A DNA stretch of 64,000 nucleotides from Streptomyces sp. CoH27 (GCF_020181035.1 NZ_JAIQYY010000020.1:85123-149122), one strand, 5' to 3'. Counted from the stretch's first letter, positions 36,185 to 44,833 are shown. The notes: a model not told the origin generated them from the sequence alone. Translations and numbers: made by a program.

Positions 36185-37027
36185 TTACTCGTCCAGGAAC
36201 TGGATGGCGTGCTTCAGGAACCGCTCCGGGTACTGGAACTGGGAGCCGTGGCCGGCGTCCGGATAGAGGATCACCTGCGAGTTGGGGATGTTCTGCCCCA
36301 GGTAGAAGGAGTTCACCGTGGCGATCATGATGTCCCTGATCCCGTTGACGACCAGCGTCGGAATCGTGATGGCCTTCAGGTGCTCGAACGGCTCACCCTC
36401 GGCCGGGGGCTCCATGTAGGCCAGGTATGCCTCCCACTGCGCCTCGGCCACCTCGGGGGAGCTGAGCGGGTCGACATCGACGGTGCGCTCATGGCGGCGC
36501 TGCCAGAAATCCCGCCCGGCCTGCTTCGCCGCTTCGGACCGGCCGAAGAAGAGGAACACGAAGTCGTCCTGGTCGTGTACCGGCTTCGTGGCCACCGGCA
36601 CCATCTCGGGGTCGATCGTCGTGTCGCCGCTGCGCGGGCCCGTGCCCAGCAGGAGAAGCTTGCGGACGAGCCGCGGGTGGCGCAGCACCACTTCCTGCGC
36701 CTGGAAGCCCCCGATCGAGAAGCCCAGCAGGTCCACCACGGGGAGGTCGAGCGCCTTGATGACGGCGGCGATGTCGTCCGCCATGTCCTCGAAGCGGCGC
36801 CGCGGGGTGCCCGATGAGGCGCCCACGCCGCGGCCGTTGAAGAGGATGACCTCACGGCCTTCGGCGAGGCCGTCCGTCATCAGCGGGTCCCAGTGGTCCA
36901 GGCCGCCGCGGAAGTGCTGGACGAGGAACAGCGGCGTTCCACACTTCTTGCCCCAGCGCCGATAGGCGTAGCTGACGCCGTCGACCTCCACGTACTGGGT
37001 CGGCGCAGTGACGTGCGACAAAGACAT
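36185..37027 (-). CDS. Alpha/beta hydrolase, QHFRG subfamily
   Basis: A 280-residue alpha/beta hydrolase. The nucleophile elbow is LLGFSIGGFQAQE with Ser near residue 103, the acid is likely in LVVNGIRDIMI, and the catalytic His in YPDAGHGSQFQYPERF. The oxyanion-hole region reads LFLVQHFRGGLDHWDP, where most relatives have an HG pair; the same QHFRG variant occurs in two other hydrolases and one fragment in this window. GAAGGGAAGC precedes ATG 37027. The adjacent TetR gene and the shared palindrome suggest induction by a small molecule. The substrate is unknown. Confidence 0.85.
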   Translation of the reverse strand: MSLSHVTAPTQYVEVDGVSYAYRRWGKKCGTPLFLVQHFRGGLDHWDPLMTDGLAEGREVILFNGRGVGASSGTPRRRFEDMADDIAAVIKALDLPVVDLLGFSIGGFQAQEVVLRHPRLVRKLLLLGTGPRSGDTTIDPEMVPVATKPVHDQDDFVFLFFGRSEAAKQAGRDFWQRRHERTVDVDPLSSPEVAEAQWEAYLAYMEPPAEGEPFEHLKAITIPTLVVNGIRDIMIATVNSFYLGQNIPNSQVILYPDAGHGSQFQYPERFLKHAIQFLDE

Positions 37028-37117
37028 GACAGCTTCCCTTCGATTGCGGACCTTTGGCGGGACTGCCCCCGATCGGCTCCGCCCGCTGATCGAGACCCCG
37101 GAGTGGCCTCGATTTAT

Positions 37118-37137
37118 GATGATGGCCATCATCTATA
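37118..37137. promoter_or_regulatory. 16-bp palindrome in the hydrolase promoter
   Basis: GATGATGGCCATCATC is a perfect palindrome, extended to ATCATCTATA on the right, and lies 91 bases upstream of the hydrolase start. On the transcribed strand a TTGACT sits beside it. Likely the operator of the neighbouring TetR protein. Confidence 0.6.
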
Positions 37138-37583
37138 AAGTCAAGCGACGAAAGAGCCTCGTCCATGGACTGCTCCCCACCGCTTCCGATTAGTTACAGA
37201 AGGTGATCAGCCTCGCGAGAGCTAGCTACCCGCGAGACAGCAGGTCCGTCAGTTGAACGGCCCTGACCCGTAGTCGGTGGTGACGTTGAGTTGCTTGCCG
37301 GTGATCACGGGGGGTGATTGCTGTCAACTTCCTTGTGAGCCCTGTGCCTTCGGACTGTCGGCGCCGGTCCTTGAGGATGCGGCGGGCGGCAGCGAGAAGA
37401 TGCTGATCACGGTAAGGACTCGGGACGGTGCTGCGGCTGTCCGGTGTGCGGGACCGTGACGGCGACCGTGCACGGCTGTCACAGCCGGACGATGGCAGAC
37501 GTTCCGGCCGACGGGCGCCAGGTCGTCGGCCGCTTGCGGGTGCGTAGGGTGCCCTGTCCGTATCCGGGTTGCCGGCGGCAGAC

Positions 37584-37655
37584 ATAGGCGTAGGTGACGC
37601 CGTTCGCCGCCTCGATGGTCTGCGTCTTGACATCCGCGTAGTGCTCGTACCCTGC
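37584..37655 (-). pseudogene. N-terminal fragment of a QHFRG-type hydrolase gene with lost start codon
   Basis: The frame reads YADVKTQTIEAANGVTYAY, matching YSTVKTQAVDAANGVTYAY at the start of the hydrolase at 58966-59802. Even the ribosome site TGAGGAGAAC is retained, but the start codon that should precede the conserved AGCAC has become ACG. Similarity fades about 25 residues in and the rest of the gene is gone. Confidence 0.75.
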
Positions 37656-37847
37656 GTTCTCCTCATTCAAAGGGCCGACATACTGACGCCCGCGCGCGGG
37701 CGGTCGTGCGACAGGCGAGCCGGCAGCCGTCGAGCCGCGAATCTCCGGCGCCTGTCGACACTCGGTCCCGCTGCCCGGCGCACTGCCAAGTGCCTTGCGC
37801 GGCATGGCCAGGCGGGTGCGGGCGCCCGTCAGCTCATCCCGTACTGG

Positions 37848-38753
37848 TCACTTGCTGCTGTCGGCGTCCGACAGAAGCGCGCGAGTGACCTCGGCCGGCC
37901 GGTCGAGCTGCGGCCAGTGCCCCCCGCCCGCCAGGACGGTGAGCGTGGCGTTACGCAGATGCTTGGCGATCTCCTCGGCGACTGCCGGGCTGAGGTACGG
38001 GTCCTCGGCACCCCAGATGAGACGGAAGGGGATGTCGAGCTGTTCGAGCGCGGCCATCTTCTGGTCTTCGCGGGCCACCTCGGACAGCAGCTGTGCCGTC
38101 ATGTGGGCGAAAGCCGGTCCCGAACCCTGGCGGCTGAAGTTCTCGTCGATGAGCCGGGCCAGGAACTCGTCGTCGATCTGCTCCTCGGTGCCGAGGATCT
38201 CGCGGAACTGCGTGCGCTGGAACTCCAGGATCTGTTCAAAGTGGGCGGGGCTGTGCAGGAAGTGCTGGCTCAGCGCCGACAGTTCGGGAGTCGCGAAGAA
38301 CAGGATGAGTTCGGGGAACCGCAACGACGGGCTGCTGCCGTAGAAGCAGTTGAGCAGGGCCACCTCGGCGGTACGCTCCGGGTGGCTCAAGGCGAAGTTC
38401 ACCGCCACGGCACCGCCCGCGTCGTGGCCGACAGGGATGATGCGGTCGAAGTGGAGGGCATCGGCCACGGCGAGCACGTCACCGGCTTGCTGGTCGAAGG
38501 AGTAGCCCGCGCCGGGCTTGTCCGAATCCCCGAAGCCGAGGAAGTCGAACACGACGACTCGGCGACCCGATTCCGCGACCAGAGGTGCGATCTTGTCGAA
38601 GATTCCGAGATTGTCCGGAAATCCGTGCAGCATCACGAAGGCCGGCCCGTCGCCCGCGTAGTCGCGGACATAGAGTTCACCCGCAGCCGTGGGTACGCGA
38701 AGCTCCTTGTATACCGGCTTATCCCCGAATGACCTGTCTTTACTGTGGGACAT
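37848..38753 (-). CDS. Epoxide hydrolase/haloalkane dehalogenase-like alpha/beta hydrolase
   Basis: A 301-residue hydrolase. The nucleophile is Asp in PVGHDAGGAVAVNFAL, which places it with epoxide hydrolases and haloalkane or haloacetate dehalogenases instead of serine esterases. The oxyanion segment is MLHGFPDNLGIFDKI, followed by VVFDFLGFGDSDKP; the catalytic His is in GGGHWPQLDRP. ATG 38753 has only a weak AGAAAG upstream. The reading frame is open without interruption into the SpoIIE-type phosphatase gene, so it may be made alone, as part of a fusion, or both. Confidence 0.8.
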   Translation of the reverse strand: MSHSKDRSFGDKPVYKELRVPTAAGELYVRDYAGDGPAFVMLHGFPDNLGIFDKIAPLVAESGRRVVVFDFLGFGDSDKPGAGYSFDQQAGDVLAVADALHFDRIIPVGHDAGGAVAVNFALSHPERTAEVALLNCFYGSSPSLRFPELILFFATPELSALSQHFLHSPAHFEQILEFQRTQFREILGTEEQIDDEFLARLIDENFSRQGSGPAFAHMTAQLLSEVAREDQKMAALEQLDIPFRLIWGAEDPYLSPAVAEEIAKHLRNATLTVLAGGGHWPQLDRPAEVTRALLSDADSSK

Positions 38754-41303
38754 GATGGTGCTTTCTGTTCGCTGAACGCTTTTTCGTCCGGGATTCTCGT
38801 CTTGTTCAGGACACGTCACGTCCGCGGTTCGCCGCGTTCGCGAAGAAGTCGTCGATGTGAACGACGGACCGGAGGGCACGGTCCAACAGGCTTGCGGCGA
38901 TGCCGGCGCGGAAGCCTGATCCGCATCTTCGGGCAGCGGCTGTTCGCACCAGATGGTCTTGCCGCTGCCCGTCTGACGGCTGCCCCAGCGCTGGGTGAGC
39001 TGGGCGACGAGGAGCAGGCCGCGGCCGCCCTCGTCGTAGGCGTGCGCCCGGCGCAGATGCGGCGAGGTCGAACTGCCGTCGGCGACCTCGCAGATGAGGG
39101 CGCGGTCGCGGATCAGCCTTAGCGTGATGGGCGGTTCGCCGTAGCGGATGGCGTTGGTGACGAGTTCGCTGACGACGAGTTCGGTGACGAAGGCGGCCTC
39201 GTCAAGCCCCCAGTCGGTGAGTCGTTCGGTGGCCGCTTGCCGGAAGTGGGCCACCTGGGCCGGGTCGGGCGGCACGTCCCAGGTGGCGACCCGGTCGGCG
39301 CCGAGGGCGCGGGTGCGGGCGATGAGCAGGGCGACGTCGTCGCAGGGCTGTTCCGGCAGGACGGCCTTGAGCACGTTGTCGCTGAGGGCTTCCAGGGAGT
39401 CGGCGGGTGCGCTCAACGCGCGGCACATCTCCTCGGTGGCGCGGTCGACGTCCCGGTCCCGGTCCTCGATCAGACCGTCGGTGTAGAGGGCGACGACGGC
39501 TCCTTCGGGCAGCTGGAGCTCCGCCGCCTCGAAGGGCAGTCCGCCGACGCCGAGCGGCGGGCCGGCGGTCATCGGGATCAGCTCGGCCTCGCCGCCCGGC
39601 AGCACCACAGCGGGCGGCGGGTGCCCGGCGGCGGCGAGTACGAGGTGCCGCGAGACGGGGTCGTAGACGGCGTACAGACAGGTGGCGCCGAGTTCGGCTA
39701 CCTCCTCGCCGGTGCCATTGGTGCCTTCGGCGGCCAGGTGGGTCACCAGGTCGTCGAGATGGGTGAGGAGCTCGTCGGGTGGCAGGTCCACGTCCGCGAG
39801 GGTGCGTACGGCGGTGCGCAGCCGACCCATGGTGGCGGAGGAGCGGATGCCGTGGCCGACGACGTCGCCGACGACCAGCCCGACCCGGCTGCCGGAGAGC
39901 GGGATCACGTCGAACCAGTCGCCTCCGATGCCGGCCAGCGATCCGCTGGGCAGGTAGCGGTGGGCCACCTCGACGGCGGCCTGCCCAGGCAGGCCGCCAG
40001 GCAGCAGGCTGCGCTGGAGAGCGAGGGCGGTGGAGCGCTCTCGGGCGAAACGGCGCGCATTGTCGATGCAGACAGCCGCCCGGCTGACGACTTCCTCGGC
40101 GAAGACGGCGTCGTCGTAGGCGTAGGCCTCGGGGTGGCGCATGCGCACGCCCACGGCTACCCCGAGTGTGACACCCCGGGCCTGCAGCGGTACGGCGATC
40201 ACGGAGTGGACACCCTTTCGGTACCGGCGGCCCTCCGGCGAGCGGGCATCGCGTTCCTCGGCCAAGCACAGGAGCTCCGGCTCCCCGCCCTGGCTGCGCA
40301 CCGTCCGCCCCTCCCGCAGCGCCCGGGCGGGCGGCGATGCCGCCTCGTACACCTCAGTCTCGCCCAGGCGTACGGCGGCCTCGGGGGTGCCCTCGGTGGT
40401 CGAGCCGTGGGCTACACGACGCAGCACGATGTCGCCCTCCGGGAAGACGGGCGGTTCCTCGGCGCCGAGGACCCAGTCGAGGAGGTCGACACTGACAAAG
40501 TCGGCGCATCCAGGGACGAGGATCTCGACGAGTTCCTCGGAGGTGCGGACCACGTCCAGGGTGGTGCCTATCGAAGTGGCGGCCTCGTCGATCAGTGCCA
40601 GCCGGAGCCGGGCCAGGTACTGCTCGGTGCTGTCGATGGCGCCGAGGGCGACGGCCGTCAGCTCCCCTGCGGGGTCGCGCAGGGGCCACATCTCGACGCT
40701 CCAGGCGCGCTCCCGGTCCAGGGCCAGGGCGCCGGTGAAGCTCTCATAGCGGACTGGCCGGCCGGTCTCGACCACCTGCCGCAGATGGCGCACAAAGCCC
40801 TCGCTGCGCGAGGCGTCCTCGACGGTGTCCAGGAAGAAACCCTCGGGCAGAGCCTTCTCGGGAGCGCCCATGACCTGGTGGGCAGCCTCATTGGAGCACA
40901 GGTGACGCTGATGGACGTCGAAGACCGACATGGGTATGGATGCCTGCTGGAACGCCTGGCCGGCCAGGGTCGGGTCGGCCGACCAGGGCGGGTCGGCGGT
41001 GAGCAAATGGCCGACGGTCTCGCCCTCGGGGCCGGGGACCGGGCAGGCTGTCAGGACGAACTCCACCCGTCGCCCGTCGGCATGGCGCAGGGCGACGGTT
41101 CCGGAACGAGCGGCCAGCACATGCGCGGGGACCTCGTCGGCCAGGAGGTCGGCGGCCGGCTTGCCCACGACCTCTTGGGCCGGGTGTCCGGTGAGCATCC
41201 GCGCGCCTTCGCTCCACCCTGCGACCCGGCCCAGTGCGTCTATGACCGCCACGGCGGCGGCATATTCCATATGCCCCAGAATGGAACCTATGCCGGAATG
41301 CAT
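37848..41303 (-). CDS. PAS-GAF-SpoIIE phosphatase-HATPase regulator in frame with a C-terminal hydrolase
   Basis: One uninterrupted frame of 1151 codons. Two PAS-like domains (about 1-105 and 106-230) precede a GAF domain (about 235-420). A PP2C/SpoIIE phosphatase follows (about 440-640) with metal aspartates in GIGGDWFDVIPL, VVGDVVGHGI and LYTDGLIEDR. A histidine-kinase-like ATPase (about 655-780) has ELVTNAIRYG and EGGRGLLLVAQL, as in RsbW-type anti-sigma kinases. These parts make a complete regulator that usually ends after IWCEQPLP. Here a 65-residue Ser/Thr/Arg-rich linker runs into the hydrolase whose own start is residue 851. It is either a genuine fusion or a regulator that lost its stop. 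ATG 41303 is the assumed start; no strong ribosome site is seen. Confidence 0.75.
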   Translation of the reverse strand: MHSGIGSILGHMEYAAAVAVIDALGRVAGWSEGARMLTGHPAQEVVGKPAADLLADEVPAHVLAARSGTVALRHADGRRVEFVLTACPVPGPEGETVGHLLTADPPWSADPTLAGQAFQQASIPMSVFDVHQRHLCSNEAAHQVMGAPEKALPEGFFLDTVEDASRSEGFVRHLRQVVETGRPVRYESFTGALALDRERAWSVEMWPLRDPAGELTAVALGAIDSTEQYLARLRLALIDEAATSIGTTLDVVRTSEELVEILVPGCADFVSVDLLDWVLGAEEPPVFPEGDIVLRRVAHGSTTEGTPEAAVRLGETEVYEAASPPARALREGRTVRSQGGEPELLCLAEERDARSPEGRRYRKGVHSVIAVPLQARGVTLGVAVGVRMRHPEAYAYDDAVFAEEVVSRAAVCIDNARRFARERSTALALQRSLLPGGLPGQAAVEVAHRYLPSGSLAGIGGDWFDVIPLSGSRVGLVVGDVVGHGIRSSATMGRLRTAVRTLADVDLPPDELLTHLDDLVTHLAAEGTNGTGEEVAELGATCLYAVYDPVSRHLVLAAAGHPPPAVVLPGGEAELIPMTAGPPLGVGGLPFEAAELQLPEGAVVALYTDGLIEDRDRDVDRATEEMCRALSAPADSLEALSDNVLKAVLPEQPCDDVALLIARTRALGADRVATWDVPPDPAQVAHFRQAATERLTDWGLDEAAFVTELVVSELVTNAIRYGEPPITLRLIRDRALICEVADGSSTSPHLRRAHAYDEGGRGLLLVAQLTQRWGSRQTGSGKTIWCEQPLPEDADQASAPASPQACWTVPSGPSFTSTTSSRTRRTADVTCPEQDENPGRKSVQRTESTIMSHSKDRSFGDKPVYKELRVPTAAGELYVRDYAGDGPAFVMLHGFPDNLGIFDKIAPLVAESGRRVVVFDFLGFGDSDKPGAGYSFDQQAGDVLAVADALHFDRIIPVGHDAGGAVAVNFALSHPERTAEVALLNCFYGSSPSLRFPELILFFATPELSALSQHFLHSPAHFEQILEFQRTQFREILGTEEQIDDEFLARLIDENFSRQGSGPAFAHMTAQLLSEVAREDQKMAALEQLDIPFRLIWGAEDPYLSPAVAEEIAKHLRNATLTVLAGGGHWPQLDRPAEVTRALLSDADSSK

Positions 41304-41635
41304 CAAGTGCGGACGCAGACCATCTCACCCCTGACGGCCGCGCAGGGCGGCCAGCGCCCGGTTGGCGCGGGTGTTCACACGAAGCTCGCTGCGGCCCTCG
41401 AAGACAAGGTGGACGCGACCACTGGCGCGATCTCGCCGAGGAGGCCGAGCGCGACGCGGCCGAGGCAGTCATCGGTTGCAAGAAGGTCACCTGCCGGGTG
41501 TGCGACGGTGAGTGCTACGTGTCCCCGACGACGACACTGCCGACCGGCAAGGCCGGTACTCTGAGCCAGAATGCCTACCGTTTCGGGTCAGTGCGTGGGC
41601 AAGGGCCTCGGCCGACCAGGGAGCAGCCTGCCATC
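41304..41635. other. Gene-poor stretch upstream of the SpoIIE regulator
   Basis: No gene is supported here. A short plus-strand frame around 41415-41520 reads LAEEAERDAAEAVIGCKKVTC and resembles nothing I recognise. The region must contain the promoter of the leftward SpoIIE regulator, but I see no convincing -35/-10 pair. Confidence 0.4.
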
Positions 41636-41836
41636 TCAGTGAGCTTCGGGCTGCTCGCCTGGCCCGACGACGCCCTCCTCGTGCAGGTGGTTGGCCAGTT
41701 GAACACGAGACCGCACGCCGAGCTTCGCGAAGATGGATCTTGCTTGGGTGCCAACCGTGTTGATGGAGACGCCCAACCGCGACGCGGCAGCCTTCGCCGA
41801 GGACGCCTCCACCGTCCACGCCGGAAACCGCACCAC
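41636..41836 (-). pseudogene. C-terminal fragment of a LuxR-type regulator
   Basis: The segment AASRLGVSINTVGTQARSIFAKLGVRSRVQLANHLHEEG is the helix-turn-helix of a NarL/LuxR protein. Only the second half of the DNA-binding domain remains, and the residues before it do not fit the family, so the N-terminal sensor or ATPase part has been lost. Confidence 0.7.
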
Positions 41837-41925
41837 GGGCCATGGCGACCCTCCGCAACCTCGCCATCGGCGTACTGAAAACCCTCGAAGCCGACAACAT
41901 CAACCCGGACACCTACGGAACTTGA
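41824..41925 (+). pseudogene. C-terminal remnant of a DDE transposase (ISAs1/IS4-like)
   Basis: The frame reads ETAPRAMATLRNLAIGVLK and ends at the TGA at 41923. RAMATLRNLAIG is the conserved tail of ISAs1-type transposases. Nothing of the catalytic domain is left and no terminal repeats were found. It abuts the dps stop codon and overlaps the LuxR fragment, which marks this spot as a site of past insertion and deletion. Confidence 0.65.
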
Positions 41926-42417
41926 TCAAGCCCTGAGGTGGGCGCGGATGAACCATTGGAACTTCTCCAGATCCCGCAGCTGCCCGATGAGCAGGTCCTC
42001 GGTGGCCGGGTCGATTCCGGCGGAGGTGGTGACCGCCTTGCGCAGGTCCTCGACGACGCGTCCGTAGACCCGGTCCAGGGCGGCGAGGTGGGTGCTGGTG
42101 TCGGCGCGGCCGACGGCGTAGTCGTCCCAGGTCCGCCCGGCGACGAGGGCGCCTGGTGTGCCCTGGGGGATGCCACCGAGGGTCGCGAGGCGCTCGGCGA
42201 CGTCGTCGGTCATCGCGCGGACGCCGTCCACCTGCGCGTCCAGCAGCTCGTGGACGGCGACGAAGTGGGGGCCCACGACGTTCCAGTGGGCGTGTTTGAG
42301 GGTCAGCTGCAGGTCGTTGAGGGCGTGAAGACGGTCCTGGAGCAGTTCGGCAAGGGCCCTGGCGTCTTGCGGCGAAAGGCCGGGGACGGTCTCGGAGGGG
42401 AGTTCTGGAGCGGTCAC
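41926..42417 (-). CDS. dps: Dps-family ferritin-like protein
   Basis: A 163-residue Dps protein. The ferroxidase-site helix is LTLKHAHWNVVGPHFVAVHELLDAQVDGVRAMTDDVAERLATLGG, with the His, Asp and Glu ligands shared between subunits of the dodecamer. It stores iron using peroxide and shields DNA under stress. AGGAG lies eight bases before GTG 42417. Neither terminus is long or very basic, so DNA binding may be weak. It begins a leftward set of stress-type genes. Confidence 0.92.
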   Translation of the reverse strand: MTAPELPSETVPGLSPQDARALAELLQDRLHALNDLQLTLKHAHWNVVGPHFVAVHELLDAQVDGVRAMTDDVAERLATLGGIPQGTPGALVAGRTWDDYAVGRADTSTHLAALDRVYGRVVEDLRKAVTTSAGIDPATEDLLIGQLRDLEKFQWFIRAHLRA

Positions 42418-42567
42418 GGTTTCTCCTGGGCAGTCTCATGCGGGTGATCCGCCGATCGGCGGGAGGAGAGTGCTCGACGGCGGTCCTCGGTCGGCGGGCT
42501 TCCCCGACGGTGACGGCGGCGGTCGGTGCGGACGAGCGGAGTGCGGACTGGAGGGCGGCGAGGGGTG

Positions 42568-42993
42568 TCAGCCGCGCCGGCCCAGTTCGCGGCGGGCCGC
42601 ATCGACGAGTTCACCGTTGGTGTGTGCGTGGCCTGCCAGGCCCCAGCCGCCGTCCGGGGCCTCGGTGAGCAGGACCCAGGTGCGTTCGGCCAGGGACGGG
42701 TCGGCGGCGGCCTCGGCCACGATGTCGGTCAGCCGACGGACGACGGCGAGCTGCTTGGCCCGGTCGAGGGCACCCTGGTTGGTGAGGACCTGCACGCGGA
42801 TGTGGTCGTTGTCGCCGTCGACGTCGGAGAGTGCGTGTCCGGGCAGCTCGTGGATGAACGCGGCGGTGTTCTGGCGGAACAGGGGGATGTCGGGTACCTG
42901 CTCGACGGCCATGACGGCGGCGGCCAGATCCTGGGCGAGCTGTCGGGGGTTGCTGAAGGTGCCGCTCGTCGCGTAGACGTCGATCATGGGCAT
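42568..42993 (-). CDS. Tautomerase-superfamily protein
   Basis: A 141-residue protein starting MPMIDVYATSGTF; the Pro after Met is the catalytic base of 4-oxalocrotonate tautomerase and MIF-type enzymes. The second half, GALDRAKQLAVVRRLTDIVAEAAADPSLAERTWVLLTEAPDGGWGLAG, repeats the beta-alpha-beta pattern, so it is the longer two-unit form. The substrate is unknown. GGAGAACCCCGCA precedes ATG 42993. Confidence 0.82.
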   Translation of the reverse strand: MPMIDVYATSGTFSNPRQLAQDLAAAVMAVEQVPDIPLFRQNTAAFIHELPGHALSDVDGDNDHIRVQVLTNQGALDRAKQLAVVRRLTDIVAEAAADPSLAERTWVLLTEAPDGGWGLAGHAHTNGELVDAARRELGRRG

Positions 42994-43238
42994 TGCGGGG
43001 TTCTCCAGGGTGTGTGCAGGGCGAGATGGATGCGAGGGACTGTCCGGGCTGCCGTGCGGGCCCGGTCTCCAGGTGGGAGAAGACGCTGTCGCACGGTTTC
43101 CCAGCCCCGGGTGAGCTGTCGCGTGAGTCCCGGCCGGCACCGGGAGCCGGCCGCGCCGGAACAGGGAGCCGGCCTGGGACAGCGTCAGGAGGAGCCGAGC
43201 CGCGCTGAGCCGGCGGCCCGCAGCGGGCTGATCGGGCG

Positions 43239-44039
43239 TCAGATCAGGTTGAGCTGATCGAGGAAGCGGGAGGCGGCGACGAAATCGCCGGTGATGCGGG
43301 TCAGCTCGCGCCAGGGGACCCGGTGGGTGGTCCAGGCGAGGGCGTCGAAGCCGGTGGAGGTGACGGTGGCGACCGCTGCGGTGGAGGGGCCGTCCTCGAC
43401 GACGACGCGGCCGGCGTCGGGGCGCAGGGTGACAGTGCGTCCTCCGGGCCCGGTGAAGTGGAGGGTGAGAGGGGCGGTCAGGAACGCGGCCAGTCCGGAC
43501 TGCATCTGCGGGATGCCGCCGGTCAGCCAGTTCAGGGAGGCGGCGATCTGGTCCTCGCCGGGCGGAGGCAGTTCGTGGGTGAGGGGGCCGCGGGGACCGA
43601 GAATGTCCCAGTGCAGGTGGGTGGTGAGGTCGAAGGCGAACATGTCCGCGATGGCGTGCAGGGGGTAGCGGCCGAGGTCGAGCAGCTGGGCCTGCGTGGA
43701 GGCGGCCGGCTCCTGCTGAAGGGCCGCGAACACCGGCTCGCCCTGGGCGAACCGGGTGCGGAAAGACTCCAGCGTGCGGGCCGGCGTCCAGTCCGAGCGC
43801 GACTGCACGGCGAGTTCGTTGAGCTTTTCCACACCGATCGGTTCTGCGGGTTCGGGCAGTTCGCCGTTGACCGCGGCGACGAGCAGGCCCAGCAGTTCGG
43901 CGGCGTGGGTGAACACGTCCTGGACGGTCCAGCCCTCGGCTGCGCTGGGCGCGGTCCACTCCTTCTCGGACAGGTCATCCGCCAGTGTGGCGATGCTCTG
44001 CGCGGCGTCTCGGAAGCCCCGCATTCCCTGAAGACTCAC
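43239..44039 (-). CDS. Maleylpyruvate isomerase-family (DinB-fold) protein
   Basis: A 266-residue protein. The N-terminal MDMPI_N domain (four-helix DinB fold) has ATLADDLSEKEWTAPSAAEGWTVQDVFTHAAELLGLLV with the metal-binding His, and a second His is in AFDLTTHLHWDIL. The C-terminal half (LTLHFTGPGGRTVTLRPDAGRVVV) is the SCP2-like domain of the family. Known members are mycothiol-dependent isomerases, and many others have unknown thiol-transfer roles. GTG 44039 is preferred, because AAAGGGGAACCAC precedes it; ATG 44075 is in frame but lacks a ribosome site. Confidence 0.82.
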   Translation of the reverse strand: MSLQGMRGFRDAAQSIATLADDLSEKEWTAPSAAEGWTVQDVFTHAAELLGLLVAAVNGELPEPAEPIGVEKLNELAVQSRSDWTPARTLESFRTRFAQGEPVFAALQQEPAASTQAQLLDLGRYPLHAIADMFAFDLTTHLHWDILGPRGPLTHELPPPGEDQIAASLNWLTGGIPQMQSGLAAFLTAPLTLHFTGPGGRTVTLRPDAGRVVVEDGPSTAAVATVTSTGFDALAWTTHRVPWRELTRITGDFVAASRFLDQLNLI

Positions 44040-44179
44040 GTGGTTCCCCTTTGTCACGGTGATGAAGGTGGTCATCGGCGGACCGGAGCGTCCGGTGCCG
44101 GACGTTGCGGTGTTCGGCAGCCGGGGGCGCCCGGCGGTGCTGCGGGGGCGCCCGGTCCGGGGCCGGGGGAGCTGCGGTC

Positions 44180-44833
44180 CTATTCGGGCCAGGCGTTGCG
44201 CTGGATGATGTCGACGAAGTTCTCGCGCCTGAAGGACGGGTCGAAGTAGGCCAGGACGTCGTCGTTCATGGTGCCGAAGGTGGTGTGGGGGCGGTCCGCC
44301 ATGCCCTCGTGGAAGGCGTGCAGGATCCGGCGCTTGAAGTCGGGGCGCGGGTGGGCCAGCAGCACGGCCCGCTTGTCCGCGTCGCTGATCTGGTCCAGGT
44401 CGAGGCCGAGGACATCGGTCTCGACCCCGAGAGTCACCACACCGGTCTCCGGTGCCAGGCGCAGCGGCACCTCCGGGGTGGTGTGCAGGGCGATGGCCAG
44501 CCAGACGTCGCGGGCCTCGGCTTCGCTGCGGCCGTGCTCGCGGAGGAAGGCCGCAGCGGCGTCCGCGCCGTCGATCTCGAACCGCTGCCCGGCGGTACGG
44601 TGCTTCCCGGTCAGGCCGAGATCGTGGAACATGCCTCCCACGTAGGCGAGTTCGGGATCGACCTCGATGCCTCGCGCCCGGGACTTCAGCATCCCCCACA
44701 GGTAGACGCGCCGGGAGTGGTGGAACAGCGTGTCTCCGGAGACGGGATCGTCGGCCGCCTGCCGGGTCACCTCGGTCGCGGCGCGGACCAGGGCGCTGTC
44801 GGGGATCTCGATTCCGGCGATGATCTCGGGCAT
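44180..44833 (-). CDS. HD-domain phosphohydrolase-like protein
   Basis: A 217-residue HD protein. HHSRRVYLWG and VGGMFHDLGLTGKHR carry the metal-binding His and His-Asp pair; IALHTTPEV supplies the later His. The layout matches the family that includes cyanamide hydratase-like enzymes and uncharacterised phosphohydrolases. AGGAGAG stands before ATG 44833. It is the first gene of the leftward set that continues with the MDMPI protein, tautomerase and Dps, and is divergent from an HxlR regulator. Confidence 0.85.
   Translation of the reverse strand: MPEIIAGIEIPDSALVRAATEVTRQAADDPVSGDTLFHHSRRVYLWGMLKSRARGIEVDPELAYVGGMFHDLGLTGKHRTAGQRFEIDGADAAAAFLREHGRSEAEARDVWLAIALHTTPEVPLRLAPETGVVTLGVETDVLGLDLDQISDADKRAVLLAHPRPDFKRRILHAFHEGMADRPHTTFGTMNDDVLAYFDPSFRRENFVDIIQRNAWPE

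Larger units (their letters stand above)
37028..37847. other. Gene-poor stretch with decayed coding fragments
   Basis: Between the QHFRG hydrolase and the next hydrolase lie 820 bases without an intact gene. Apart from the promoter palindrome, there is a hydrolase fragment at 37584-37655. A second possible fragment on the minus strand near 37250-37310 reads VITGKQLNVTTDYGSG before a stop, like the C-terminal end of a short-chain dehydrogenase; this reading is weak. Confidence 0.5.

Noticed and set aside
37226..37666. Minus-strand frame of 146 codons
   Set aside because: It covers the hydrolase fragment in a different frame and is Arg/Ser-rich without motifs.
39237..41564. Plus-strand open frame of 775 codons
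   Set aside because: It is antisense to the SpoIIE regulator, whose motifs are clear on the other strand; no domain is seen in this frame.
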